The position numbers and the translations under genes are program-made. From JACVRN01 sp036389255 (GTDB taxonomy: Bacteria; Acidobacteriota; Blastocatellia; Pyrinomonadales; Pyrinomonadaceae): 64,000 nucleotides of DNA. The stretch is taken from assembly GCA_036389255.1 (NCBI GenBank), contig DASVQI010000024.1, positions 124,001 to 188,000 on the forward strand, given 5' to 3'. Each line of letters starts with the position of its first letter. The first letter of the stretch is position 1. The notes beneath the pieces were generated by a model that saw nothing but the letters and a program-made list of their open reading frames with translations, did no database searches and was not told the DNA's origin. Shown here one piece after another: positions 25,166 to 34,519 of this stretch.

Positions 25166-26119
25166 ATGAACACTATTCTGAAAGAAGAGAGACGCGCGGA
25201 GTTGCTGGACGGAGCGCGCGTCGCAGACGAGATTAAGCGCGAAGTGGCCGAAGACGTTGCGCTGATAGAGAGAAAGCACGGCGTGCGTCCCTGCCTTGCG
25301 GTCGTTCAGGTGGGCGACGACCCGGCCTCCACCGTTTATGTGGGAAGCAAGGTGCGAACCTCGCGGGAGCTTGGCCTGCTGTCCGAGCACCACGCGCTGG
25401 GCGCAGAGACTTCTACGGAAGAGCTTCTATCGCTTGTCCGTCAACTCAATGAGCGGGATGACGTGGACGGGATACTGGTTCAACTGCCCCTGCCGAAGGG
25501 CATGGAAGAGCAGCGAGTGATTGAGGCGATTGACCCTATGAAAGATGTTGACGGCTTTCATCCGGTCAACGTCGGACGCCTTGCGCTGGGCCAACAGGTG
25601 CTTGCGCCCTGCACGCCGGCCGGAATCATAGAGCTACTGGAGCGCTCAAACGTCTCTATCGGCGGCTCGCACGCCGTAGTAGTCGGGCGCAGTCAGATTG
25701 TAGGCCGTCCCGTCGCGCAGCTTCTTCTTCAACGGGACGCGACCGTTACCATCTGCCATTCGAAGACGCGCAACCTCCCCGAAATCACCCGACAGGCGGA
25801 CATACTGATAGCGGCCATAGGGCGGCCCGGCTTTATACGCGGCAAGCACATAAAGAAGGGCGCGACCGTGGTTGACGTTGGCATCAACAGGATTTCCGAT
25901 AGAGAAGCAGCGCGCGAGCTTTTCGGTGACGAAGCGGAGAAGAGGCTGGAGATAATCGAGCGGCGCGGCTCCACGCTTGTCGGCGACGTTCACCCTGCCG
26001 AGGCGGACAAAGTAGCGGGCAGGCGCACGCCCGTACCGGGAGGCGTCGGCCTTCTGACCGTCGCCATGCTCATGCGAAACACAGTGGAGGCCGCGCGAAG
26101 ACGAAGGCGGCTCTCCTGA
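25166..26119 (+). CDS. folD: Bifunctional methylene-THF dehydrogenase/cyclohydrolase FolD
   Basis: Interconverts 5,10-methylene-, methenyl- and 10-formyl-tetrahydrofolate. The 317-residue protein has the catalytic Lys in STVYVGSKVRTS, the signature GILVQLPLPKGM, the KDVDGFHPVNVGRL segment, the Rossmann VVVGRSQIVGRPVA and the C-terminal TPVPGGVGLLTVAMLM. It is about 30 residues longer than E. coli FolD, in the N-terminus and an ELFGDEAEKRL insert. It is followed by coaE 8 bp downstream. Confidence 0.95.
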   Translation: MNTILKEERRAELLDGARVADEIKREVAEDVALIERKHGVRPCLAVVQVGDDPASTVYVGSKVRTSRELGLLSEHHALGAETSTEELLSLVRQLNERDDVDGILVQLPLPKGMEEQRVIEAIDPMKDVDGFHPVNVGRLALGQQVLAPCTPAGIIELLERSNVSIGGSHAVVVGRSQIVGRPVAQLLLQRDATVTICHSKTRNLPEITRQADILIAAIGRPGFIRGKHIKKGATVVDVGINRISDREAARELFGDEAEKRLEIIERRGSTLVGDVHPAEADKVAGRRTPVPGGVGLLTVAMLMRNTVEAARRRRRLS

Positions 26120-26127
26120 AATCCTTT

Positions 26128-26742
26128 ATGCTGAGAGTAGGCTTAACCGGCTCGATTGCTGTAGGGAAATCTCACGTCGTCGGCCTGCTTAAAGAACTCG
26201 GCTGTCACGTAATTGACGCAGACCAGACGGCGCGCGACGTGGTAGCGCCCGGCACCGAAGGCTTAAAGAGAGTCGTGGCAGAGTTTGGCCGGGAGGTCTT
26301 GCAGCCGGACGGACGACTAGACAGGGCGCGGCTCGCCGCAATCATCTTCGGGGAGAGGCAGAAGCGCGAGCGCCTGAATCAAATCCTGCATCCATTGATT
26401 ATCAGCGAGCAGGACGCGCAGATGCGAGCCTTCGAGGAAAGCGACCCGCAGGGGATAGGAATCGTGGACGCCGCTTTGATGATAGAATCCGGCGGTTACA
26501 AGCGTTTCGACAGGCTAGTTGTGGTACATTGTCGGCCTGAGATTCAGGTTGAAAGACTGATGCGGCGCAACAATCTCTCGCGTGCGGAAGCGGAGTTGCG
26601 GATAGCCGCGCAGATGCCGCAGGAAGAGAAGATGCGCCACGCGGATTTTCTGATTGACACCTCGGAAGATTTCGAGACGACCCGAGAGCGCACGCTGGAA
26701 GTCTTTCAGAAGCTCAAAGCTCTGAGCCGGGAGCGGAGTTGA
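26128..26742 (+). CDS. coaE: Dephospho-CoA kinase
   Basis: Last step of CoA synthesis: phosphorylates the 3'-OH of dephospho-CoA. The 204-residue P-loop kinase has GLTGSIAVGKSHV (Walker A), the DADQTARDVV substrate motif, and the LID-region RLMRRNNLSRAEAELRIAAQMP. It sits 8 bp after folD and 16 bp before the peptide-binding lipoprotein. Confidence 0.94.
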   Translation: MLRVGLTGSIAVGKSHVVGLLKELGCHVIDADQTARDVVAPGTEGLKRVVAEFGREVLQPDGRLDRARLAAIIFGERQKRERLNQILHPLIISEQDAQMRAFEESDPQGIGIVDAALMIESGGYKRFDRLVVVHCRPEIQVERLMRRNNLSRAEAELRIAAQMPQEEKMRHADFLIDTSEDFETTRERTLEVFQKLKALSRERS

Positions 26743-26758
26743 GTTTCTCGCCACAGTT

Positions 26759-28591
26759 ATGAAGAGAGGGAGCAAAAAGTTCAGGTTGGCCAGATGGCGC
26801 GCGCGCGTGTGCGCCTCAGTGCTGCTCACCATCTCTTTGACGGGCGGCTGCTTTCTAGACCACGAGGTAGAGCCTTTTTATGGACGCGTCACGGTTCCGC
26901 GAGCGCAGGAGTTTCGCTGGAGCAACGGCGGGCTGCCGCAGACCTTAGACCCCGCGCTGGCAGCCGCCCCGCCGGATACCGACGTGATTCGCGCCATGTT
27001 CGAAGGGCTGACCGATTACGACTCCAAGACCCTGACTCCCGTTCCGGCTGTGGCAGAGCGCTGGGAATCCTCGCCCGACAATCTTGAATGGACGTTTCAT
27101 CTCAGGCGCGATGCTCGCTGGTCAAACAACGACCCCGTCACGGCGCGCGATTTCGTCAACTCTTGGAAGCGCACGCTGAAGATGGGAGACACGGCCCCGC
27201 ACTGGCGTCTTCTGGCAAACATACGAGGCGTCGCGCCTCCGCCCGCGACTAACCCGCCCGCTTCCGCAGATGCACAATCGCAGTCTCCACCCGCTCGAAC
27301 GGGCGAGAAGAGGGAGAATAAGGCGGAAGCTAAGAGAGAAAAGACGCAGGAGACAGCACAGCCCACGCCCTTCGGCGCGGAAGCGCTGGATGATTACACC
27401 CTGCGAGTGCGTCTTATTCGCCCGGACGCGAACTTTCCGGCGCTCGTAGCGCATCCGGTCTTCCGACCGGTTCACGACATAGACGCGCAGTTGCCTTCGC
27501 CCATGCAGGCGCAGCGCGTAGTCTCGAACGGAGCATTCCAGTTCTCGCGCGCGAGCCGCGAGGGCGTGACGCTTGAGCGGGCGGGGAATTACTGGGACGC
27601 GCAAAGCGTGAGCCTTGAGCGCGTGAGGTTCGTCGCGGCGCAGAACACGGAAGCCGCGCTTTCATCCTATCGCGCAGGGGAAGTGGACGCGGTGACGAAC
27701 GCAGGCTTTGAGCCTCTGGCGATTAAGCTCCTTTCGCCTTACAGAGATTTTCATCGCTCGACCTATGGCGCAATCACCTTCTACAGCTTCAACACGACGC
27801 GCGCTCCCTTCGATGACGTGCGTGTGCGCGAGGCTCTAGCGATGGTGATTGACCGCGACCGCATCTGCGACGACGAGATGGGAGGCGCGACCGAGCCTGC
27901 AAGGAAGTTCCTGCCCGAGACTGAGGAATTGGCTCACGCCGCGAACAAGCAGCCCCTGCTCGAAAAGAATATCTCGCGCGCGCAGACTCTGCTGGCGGCT
28001 GCGGGCTTCCCGAAAGGCGCTGGCTTTCCAACTCTGAGGCTGCTGATTAACCGTAACGAACAGCAGCGACAGGTGGCCGAGAGCATAGCCAACATGTGGC
28101 GCACCTCGCTCGGCGTCAATGTGGAAGTCATCTCCAAGCCGTGGGAGGAGTACGAGCAGGCCGTGCGCGCGGGCGATTATGACGTTGTACGCAGGGGCTT
28201 CGTCATGCAGACGACGGACGAAGAGACAAACATGCGGCTGATGTTCGACACGAGCAGGGAAGATGCCGTGATTGAAGCCGCCGGGAACGCTGCGGATAAA
28301 TCAGATGCCTCCGCGACGAGCGGCAACGCGAACCAGAGCACGCAGAAAGCAGATGAAAAGCGTCCGCCTGAAAAGAGCCTGTCGCTGCCCGAGCCCGTGC
28401 TGACGGAGCAGCAGGCGCTCAGAGAATTGCCTGCCATCCCGATTTACTTCGCTTCGTCTTACCAGCTTATCAAACCTTATGTCGTGGGCTTCGACACAAA
28501 TCTGCTGGACGCGCCTTCCCTGAAGCGAGTGCGTATTGAGACGGGCTGGCAGCGGCCGCCGAGAAGTAACAGCACCGTCTGGTTCAAGTAG
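26759..28591 (+). CDS. Peptide ABC transporter substrate-binding lipoprotein, divergent
   Basis: The 610-residue OppA/DppA family (SBP_bac_5) protein has a lipobox ending LTGGC (Cys31) and the GGLPQTLDPALA, FEGLTDYD and WTFHLRRDARWS motifs. Two low-complexity, charged inserts are unusual: about residues 160-205 (Pro/Ala/Lys/Glu-rich) and about 505-550 (Asp/Ser/Lys-rich). The second replaces the stretch where family members normally have the conserved DPxxFL and tail-domain motifs, so ligand binding may be altered. It heads the transporter operon. Confidence 0.85.
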   Translation: MKRGSKKFRLARWRARVCASVLLTISLTGGCFLDHEVEPFYGRVTVPRAQEFRWSNGGLPQTLDPALAAAPPDTDVIRAMFEGLTDYDSKTLTPVPAVAERWESSPDNLEWTFHLRRDARWSNNDPVTARDFVNSWKRTLKMGDTAPHWRLLANIRGVAPPPATNPPASADAQSQSPPARTGEKRENKAEAKREKTQETAQPTPFGAEALDDYTLRVRLIRPDANFPALVAHPVFRPVHDIDAQLPSPMQAQRVVSNGAFQFSRASREGVTLERAGNYWDAQSVSLERVRFVAAQNTEAALSSYRAGEVDAVTNAGFEPLAIKLLSPYRDFHRSTYGAITFYSFNTTRAPFDDVRVREALAMVIDRDRICDDEMGGATEPARKFLPETEELAHAANKQPLLEKNISRAQTLLAAAGFPKGAGFPTLRLLINRNEQQRQVAESIANMWRTSLGVNVEVISKPWEEYEQAVRAGDYDVVRRGFVMQTTDEETNMRLMFDTSREDAVIEAAGNAADKSDASATSGNANQSTQKADEKRPPEKSLSLPEPVLTEQQALRELPAIPIYFASSYQLIKPYVVGFDTNLLDAPSLKRVRIETGWQRPPRSNSTVWFK

Positions 28592-28929
28592 GAGCCGGGC
28601 GGGATTTTTATACGAGAAAAAGGAAAGCAACTTACCCGGCAGTCCTGAGCATCGTTTAAGTAGCCTTGCGCTTATAGTATGCGTCTTGAAATGAGAAGCC
28701 GCCGCGTGATAAGTTGAAGCATCTCGCTCCCCCGTTCGAACAGGAAAGAAAGTCGAAGCTCTCCCGTCCAGAGGTTGTATTGGAAATGAGGAACGCATCC
28801 TCTCCGGAATCCCTCGGCTGGCACGGATATTCGGAAAGAGCTTGCCGCCTGAAGCTCCTTTAAGAGTGAGCCGGTGGTGAAATCTATCCGTTTCCCGGTC
28901 GTGTCGAAGATTGAAAGGAATAGAGTCTT
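28592..28929. other. Gene-free spacer between the two binding-protein genes
   Basis: 338 bp with no open frame that looks coding on either strand and no long hairpin. A TATAGT hexamer occurs near 28674 and could be a -10, but no convincing -35 lies upstream. The right end holds the RBS (AAAGGAATAG) of the second binding-protein gene, so an internal promoter is plausible but not shown. Confidence 0.4.
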
Positions 28930-30921
28930 ATGAAATCCCGTCAATCAAACAATTATCGCTTGGGCGCTTTTCTGCTCGTGGCCGCTCTTTTGACCGCCGG
29001 ATGCACTGCGGCTGCGAAGAACGAGCCGTACTTCGGCAAGGTTCAGCCGCCCGAGGGTCAGGTCTTACGCTACATCACTGGCGCAGAGCCGCAGACCCTA
29101 GACCCGCAGTACATGACGGGACAGCCGGAATCACGCATTGCCGCAGCCATCTTCGACGGGCTGGTGGAATACACTGAAGAGAACATGAAGCCCAGACCGT
29201 CGCTGGCTACGAACTGGGACGTGAATCAGGACGGAACGGTCTGGACTTTCCACCTGCGAAAGGACGCCCGGTGGACGGACGGCGCTCCCCTTAATGCGAA
29301 CGACTTCGTCTACTCTTGGCGCAGGGCCGTCTCGCCCGAGTTCGCAGCGCCATACGCCAGCCTCATGTACGTGGTGAAGACCGCCGAGCCCTATAACAAC
29401 AACTCGGCCTTCGTGCGCGACCCGCAGACGGGCAAGTTCGCCACCGAAGCAGACCTTGAGCGGGCCGGAAAAGACGGCCCCATTGCTTTCACAGGCACAG
29501 AGCCAGAAAGATTCGACCGGGCGCCCGCCTCTAACTCCACACAACCTTCTACGGCGGGCGCGCAGGTTAAAGAGAAGTATCTCTTTGTGCCTGCTGACGC
29601 TGATGACCGCAACAAGCTACTAAACGGTGACCCTGCCAAGAGCAAGCCCGGAAAGCCTGAGCTGGCTCGCTTCCTACAGGGCAAGGAGTTTGTGAACGTT
29701 ACCAAGGAGCACGTCGGCGTGCGCGCCCTTGACGATTACACCTTTCAGGTGACGCTCGAATCGCCCACGGCCTACTTCGTAAAGCTTCTGTATCACCAGT
29801 TCTTCCGCGCCGTACCCAAACAGGCTATAGAGAAGTGGGGCGACCAGCAGTGGGTCAAGCCCGGTCGAATCGTCACCTCCGGCGCTTTCAAAGTCGAAGA
29901 GTGGAAGCCTTACGAGAAGATAGTCTTAGTTCGCAACCCCACGTTCTGGGATAACGCCAACACCAAGCTGGACAAGATAATTTTCCCTGCGACCGAACAG
30001 CTCACGACCGCCATGAACCTCTACAAGTCGGGCGAGATTGATTGCACGCAGTCGAACGAGGTTCCTCCGCCGTGGCGCAATCAGATGAAGGAGACGAAGA
30101 AGGACTACAAGTACGGCCCATACCTGCAAATTGAGTTTCTGGCAATCAACACGAAGATTCCGCCTCTCAATGACGTGCGCGTGCGCCGCGCTTTAAGCGC
30201 CGCCGTGAATCGTCAAATCATCGCAGACCAGGCTCCGGGCCGCATGCCGCTCACGGCCTTCACGCCGCAGATGGAGGGCTATCAGAACGCGGAGGGCGAC
30301 GGCTACAACCCCGACCTTGCGCGCAAGCTCTTGGCCGAAGCAGGGTTCCCCAACGGCAAGGGATTTCCCGAGATTGAGATTCTCTACAACACGGCCGAGT
30401 CCAACAAGCAGACGCAAGAGCTAATACAGGCGATGCTCAAGAAGGAGCTTAACATCAAGGTCGAGCTGACCAACGTTGAGTGGCGCGTCTATCTGGAGAA
30501 GACTCGCAGCACCAAGATGGAGTTCAAGGGATTCGCCCGTCGAGGCTGGATTGGCGATTACGTAGACCCGAACACCTTTCTGGATTTGATGACGACAGCC
30601 TCCGCCAACAACGGCACGGGCTGGGCCGATAAGAAGTACGACGAGTTGCTGCTGGCCGCGAACGCCGAGATTGACAACGAAAAGCGGATGGCCATGCTGC
30701 GCGAGGCGGAAAGCTACATGCTCAAGCAGCAGCCAATCATCCCGCTCTTCGTCGGCCCAAGCTCCTTTATGTGCAAGCCGTACGTGCGGAACCTCGTGCC
30801 GAACCTTCTTGATCAACACGACTGGCGCGGCGTCTACATAGACCACAACGTCACGGCCGAGTCGCTGGGAGTGGCCGAGTTGTCATGGAAGAGCAGGTTC
30901 TTTGGCTTCCTCAGTCGTTAG
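28930..30921 (+). CDS. Peptide ABC transporter substrate-binding lipoprotein
   Basis: The 663-residue SBP_bac_5 family protein has a lipobox ending LLTAGC (Cys25). It carries the family signature GAEPQTLDPQYMTG, FDGLVEYTEE, TFHLRKDARWTDGAPLNANDF, the ligand-side WIGDYVDPNTFLDLM and the C-terminal PIIPLFVG. Its closeness to the upstream paralogue (KNEPYFGKVQPP versus VEPFYGRVTVPR) points to tandem duplication. This copy keeps the canonical tail-domain motifs, so it is the more likely functional peptide receptor. Confidence 0.93.
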   Translation: MKSRQSNNYRLGAFLLVAALLTAGCTAAAKNEPYFGKVQPPEGQVLRYITGAEPQTLDPQYMTGQPESRIAAAIFDGLVEYTEENMKPRPSLATNWDVNQDGTVWTFHLRKDARWTDGAPLNANDFVYSWRRAVSPEFAAPYASLMYVVKTAEPYNNNSAFVRDPQTGKFATEADLERAGKDGPIAFTGTEPERFDRAPASNSTQPSTAGAQVKEKYLFVPADADDRNKLLNGDPAKSKPGKPELARFLQGKEFVNVTKEHVGVRALDDYTFQVTLESPTAYFVKLLYHQFFRAVPKQAIEKWGDQQWVKPGRIVTSGAFKVEEWKPYEKIVLVRNPTFWDNANTKLDKIIFPATEQLTTAMNLYKSGEIDCTQSNEVPPPWRNQMKETKKDYKYGPYLQIEFLAINTKIPPLNDVRVRRALSAAVNRQIIADQAPGRMPLTAFTPQMEGYQNAEGDGYNPDLARKLLAEAGFPNGKGFPEIEILYNTAESNKQTQELIQAMLKKELNIKVELTNVEWRVYLEKTRSTKMEFKGFARRGWIGDYVDPNTFLDLMTTASANNGTGWADKKYDELLLAANAEIDNEKRMAMLREAESYMLKQQPIIPLFVGPSSFMCKPYVRNLVPNLLDQHDWRGVYIDHNVTAESLGVAELSWKSRFFGFLSR

Positions 30922-30951
30922 TAACTTTTCAAGCTTCAGAGGCAAAAGCTC

Positions 30952-32334
30952 ATGCTCAAGTTCATCATTCGCCGTCTGCTGGTCATCTTTCCGATGGTGC
31001 TGCTGGTCATTACGCTGACGTGGGGATTGATACGACTAGCGCCGGGAAACTTCTACTCGCAGCCGAAGGCGCTGCCGCCTGCGGTAGAAAAGAACATACG
31101 CGCCAAGTACGGTCTGGATAAGCCGTGGTACGTGCAGTACGGCAAGACCATGTGGCAAATCATCGGAGGCGACTTCGGCTTCTCGCGCCAGTACCCGGAG
31201 CAGACTGTCAACGAGATACTCGCTCGCTCTCTTCCCGTCTCTGCGACCATAGGGCTTGCCGCTTATTTGATAGCGCTCGTGACGGGCCTCTTCTTCGGCA
31301 CTATCGCGGCGCTCAGACAAAATTCCGCGCTCGACTACAGCTCGATGGCTGCGGCGATGTTGGGCATCAGCGTCCCGAATTTCGTACTGGGGCCGATACT
31401 TGTGCTGCTCTTTGGCCTGACTCTCTACTGGCTGCCCGCCGCTCGCTGGGATTGGCTGGTGGAGTTCGGGCCTTTCCCTTGGCTGAAGTACGTGCTGTGG
31501 GCCGTCTTCATCTTTCTTGTGCTAGGCGTGCTGGTCTTCTCAATCTACAGGTACATGGCCCGTCGCGGCAGCCCAGACCGTCTGGTTGAAGACAGGTCTG
31601 AAGAAATCTCAAGCTGGATGCCCACAATCCTCGGCTTCGTGCTTGGCTTGGGCATCATAGGCGGCTTAGGCTTTCTCTTCGTCAGGGGCGCTGGCGGCGG
31701 TCAAACCGGAGTGGCGCTTCCCATCATAGCGCTCGCCCTAGTCATCATAGCCGTCATCGTCGGCCTGTGGCTCGCACGTCGCTCTCATTCGGTGGCGCTT
31801 GAGTCTCTCATCTACGGCGTCGTAGCCGCAGCCGTTCCTCTACTGCTTCTTCTATTGATTAGAATGCTGAGCGGGCTTTTCCAGTTGACGGCGCAGATAG
31901 GCCCCTTCGGCATACCGCGTCTTCGCTACCTGCTTCTGCCCGCAATCACGCTGGCCGCAGTCTACATGGCTTACATAGCGCGTCTGACACGCGCGGGCAT
32001 GCTAGAGGTTTTGAGGAAAGACTACATTCGCACGGCGAGGGCCAAGGGCTTGAAGGAGCGGGACGTGATTATTCGTCACGCGCTACGGGGCGGCATCCTT
32101 CCTGTTGTGAGCTACACGGGGCCAGCGCTTGCTTTTCTGGTTGGCGGGACGGTGGTGGTCGAGCGCATCTTCGCTCTGCCGGGCCTTGGCAACTATCTGA
32201 TTAACGCCGCGCTCAACCGCGACGAGCCTCTGCTCTTGGGCATCACGGCCTTCATCTCAACCATCATCCTGCTTTTCAACCTGCTCGTGGATATAGCCTA
32301 CGCGTATATAGACCCGCGTATCAGGTACAGTTAA
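30952..32334 (+). CDS. Peptide ABC transporter permease (DppB-like) with extra helices
   Basis: The 460-residue inner-membrane permease has the family N-terminus (FIIRRLLVIFPMVLLVITLTW), the DYSSMAAAMLGISVPNF region and the EAA-type coupling loop DYIRTARAKGLKERDVIIRHALR. It ends DPRIRYS. Usual length is 305-340; here about 150 extra residues (roughly 165-318) with four further hydrophobic helices (about 180-203, 222-246, 254-277, 283-306) interrupt the periplasmic region before the coupling loop. It is transcribed with dppC and two ATPase genes. Confidence 0.9.
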   Translation: MLKFIIRRLLVIFPMVLLVITLTWGLIRLAPGNFYSQPKALPPAVEKNIRAKYGLDKPWYVQYGKTMWQIIGGDFGFSRQYPEQTVNEILARSLPVSATIGLAAYLIALVTGLFFGTIAALRQNSALDYSSMAAAMLGISVPNFVLGPILVLLFGLTLYWLPAARWDWLVEFGPFPWLKYVLWAVFIFLVLGVLVFSIYRYMARRGSPDRLVEDRSEEISSWMPTILGFVLGLGIIGGLGFLFVRGAGGGQTGVALPIIALALVIIAVIVGLWLARRSHSVALESLIYGVVAAAVPLLLLLLIRMLSGLFQLTAQIGPFGIPRLRYLLLPAITLAAVYMAYIARLTRAGMLEVLRKDYIRTARAKGLKERDVIIRHALRGGILPVVSYTGPALAFLVGGTVVVERIFALPGLGNYLINAALNRDEPLLLGITAFISTIILLFNLLVDIAYAYIDPRIRYS

Positions 32335-32350
32335 GGGAGGCTCGTATTCT

Positions 32351-33418
32351 ATGGCGCGAACCAATGAGACAGAAAGAACCCTTGCGGCGGCGGCTGACGA
32401 GCCCGTGCAGGAAGCCACGCACATGGCCCCGCCCGGCGTGGCCGCACGCCAGAAGATGATTAACGAGCCGGAAGCAATGGCGGCAGACCAGCTTTACGGC
32501 ACAGCGCCTCCCGCGAATCGTTTGGGACAGGAGACAGCCGGATTCGTGGAGGGCACGAGCCTGTGGCGAGATGCCTGGCGGCGCTTGAAGAAGAACAAAC
32601 TCGCAGTTATGGGCGGCATAGTAGTCATCTTCGTCATACTTGCTTCTCTGGTCGGCCCCATCATCTTGCAGCTCATCACCGGCTACACCTACGCCTCCAT
32701 CCCCGGCGAGCGTGCGCTGGTGCGCGCCATGCCTCCAAGCTGGCAGCATCCTATGGGAACAGACCCGCAGGGGCGAGACATACTGGCGCGCGTGCTGGTG
32801 GGCGGTCGCATCTCGCTGATGGTGGCGCTCGTGGCGACGGCAGTTTCGCTCGTGATAGGCGTCAGCTACGGCGCAATCTCGGGCTACTTCGGCGGCAAGA
32901 TTGATAATTACATGATGAGGTTCGTTGACCTCATCTACGCCGTGCCGTACATGATTATCGTCATAGTGCTGCTGGCGCTCTTCGAGAAAAGCCTCTTCCT
33001 GCTGTTCGCGGCGCTCGGCGCAGTCTCTTGGCTGACGATGGCGCGCATAGTTCGCGGGCAGGTGCTATCGTTAAAGAATCAGGAGTTCATAGAGGCCGCG
33101 CGCTCCATAGGCGTGCCTACGTGGAAGATTATCTTCCGTCACCTTGTGCCGAACACGCTTGGCCCAGTGATTGTTTACGCGACGCTGACCGTGCCTTCGG
33201 TCATCTTGCAGGAAGCCTTCCTGAGCTTTCTTGGATTAGGCGTGCAAGCGCCGCTTTCGTCATGGGGCACGCTCGCCTCCGAAGGCGCGGACAACATAGC
33301 CATCTATCCGTGGATGATTATCTTTCCGGGCGTGACGATGGCGTTGACACTTTTTAGCCTTAACTTCGTCGGAGACGGTTTGAGAGACGCGCTCGACCCA
33401 CACATGAGAAAAGTCTAG
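32351..33418 (+). CDS. Peptide ABC transporter permease (DppC-like)
   Basis: The 355-residue second permease has a hydrophilic N-terminal extension of about 65 residues (Ala/Glu/Pro-rich), then WRDAWRRLKKNKLAVMGG, the HPMGTDPQGRDILARVLVGGRISL motif and the coupling loop EFIEAARSIGVPTWKIIFRH. It ends NFVGDGLRDALDPHMRK. The RBS GGGAGG lies 17 bp after dppB. Unlike its partner it has no extra helices. Confidence 0.93.
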   Translation: MARTNETERTLAAAADEPVQEATHMAPPGVAARQKMINEPEAMAADQLYGTAPPANRLGQETAGFVEGTSLWRDAWRRLKKNKLAVMGGIVVIFVILASLVGPIILQLITGYTYASIPGERALVRAMPPSWQHPMGTDPQGRDILARVLVGGRISLMVALVATAVSLVIGVSYGAISGYFGGKIDNYMMRFVDLIYAVPYMIIVIVLLALFEKSLFLLFAALGAVSWLTMARIVRGQVLSLKNQEFIEAARSIGVPTWKIIFRHLVPNTLGPVIVYATLTVPSVILQEAFLSFLGLGVQAPLSSWGTLASEGADNIAIYPWMIIFPGVTMALTLFSLNFVGDGLRDALDPHMRKV

Positions 33419-33431
33419 TGGAAAAATTCTA

Positions 33432-34499
33432 ATGAGTCGTAACGGAAACATTCTGGAAGTCAGAGACCTGAAGACCTACTTCTACACGGAGGACGGGACG
33501 GTCAAGGCCGTTGATGGAATCAGCTTTGACCTGAAGCGCGGCGAGACTCTGGGGATAGTGGGCGAATCCGGCTCTGGAAAATCCGTCACCAATCTTTCGA
33601 TTATACGGTTGATTCCAGACCCGCCGGGCAGGATTGTGTCGGGCGAAATCATCTTCGACGGGCAGGACGTGATGGCGCTGCCTACGGAGGAGGTCAGGAA
33701 GATTCGCGGCAAGCGAATCAGCATGATTTTTCAAGACCCCATGACCTCGCTCAATCCCTTCATGCGCATCTCCAAGCAGTTGATGGAGCTGACGCGCCTG
33801 CATCTTGGCTACAACAAGAGCCAGGCGTACGAGCACGCCATAAAGATGCTTGAGACGGTGGGCATCCCTGACGCACGCTCGCGCGTGGACGGTTATCCGC
33901 ACGAGTTTTCGGGCGGGATGCGGCAGCGCGTGATGATTGCCATGGCCTTGTCCTGCGAGCCGGAGCTTCTGATTGCGGACGAGCCTACGACGGCGCTAGA
34001 CGTGACGATTCAGGCGCAGATTCTTGAGCTTATCAAGAAGCTCAAGCAGGAGACTGGCACGAGCGTCATTCTCATCACGCACGACCTGGGCGTGGTCGCG
34101 GGCATGACAGACCACATCATAGTCATGTACGCCGGGAAGGTCTTTGAGCAGGCTCCCACGAACGAGCTGTTTCAGTGTCCCGGCAACCCTTACACGAAGG
34201 GCTTGCTGCGTTCGGTTCCTGACCCGACCTCGGAACAGGGCGCGCTCTATCAGATTCCGGGCCTGCCGCCGGACGTGGCGCACCTGCCGCCGGGCTGCCC
34301 GTTCGCTCCGCGTTGCGAGCGCGCAGAAGAGATTTGCACGCGAGAGTTTCCGCCCTTCGTGCAACTGACGAGCGAGCATTTCTCGCTCTGCCACTTCGCA
34401 GAAGAGGTTTATGCGAAGTCGTGCAAGGAGCGCGACGAGCGCCCCGCGAGCGCTTCAGCCGGAGCCGTAGCCGCCAGCGAGAACATTCTTGATATTTAA
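33432..34499 (+). CDS. Peptide ABC transporter ATPase (DppD/OppD-like)
   Basis: The 355-residue nucleotide-binding subunit has Walker A GESGSGKS, a Q-loop (IFQDPMTSLNP), signature FSGGMRQRV, Walker B LLIADEPT, and the oligopeptide-family C-terminal Cys cluster (CPFAPRCERAEEIC...C), known to hold an Fe-S or metal site in relatives. All catalytic motifs are intact. It forms the heterodimeric motor with the downstream ATPase. Confidence 0.95.
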   Translation: MSRNGNILEVRDLKTYFYTEDGTVKAVDGISFDLKRGETLGIVGESGSGKSVTNLSIIRLIPDPPGRIVSGEIIFDGQDVMALPTEEVRKIRGKRISMIFQDPMTSLNPFMRISKQLMELTRLHLGYNKSQAYEHAIKMLETVGIPDARSRVDGYPHEFSGGMRQRVMIAMALSCEPELLIADEPTTALDVTIQAQILELIKKLKQETGTSVILITHDLGVVAGMTDHIIVMYAGKVFEQAPTNELFQCPGNPYTKGLLRSVPDPTSEQGALYQIPGLPPDVAHLPPGCPFAPRCERAEEICTREFPPFVQLTSEHFSLCHFAEEVYAKSCKERDERPASASAGAVAASENILDI

Positions 34500-34519
34500 C
34501 CAGTAGGGAAGAGCCTAGA

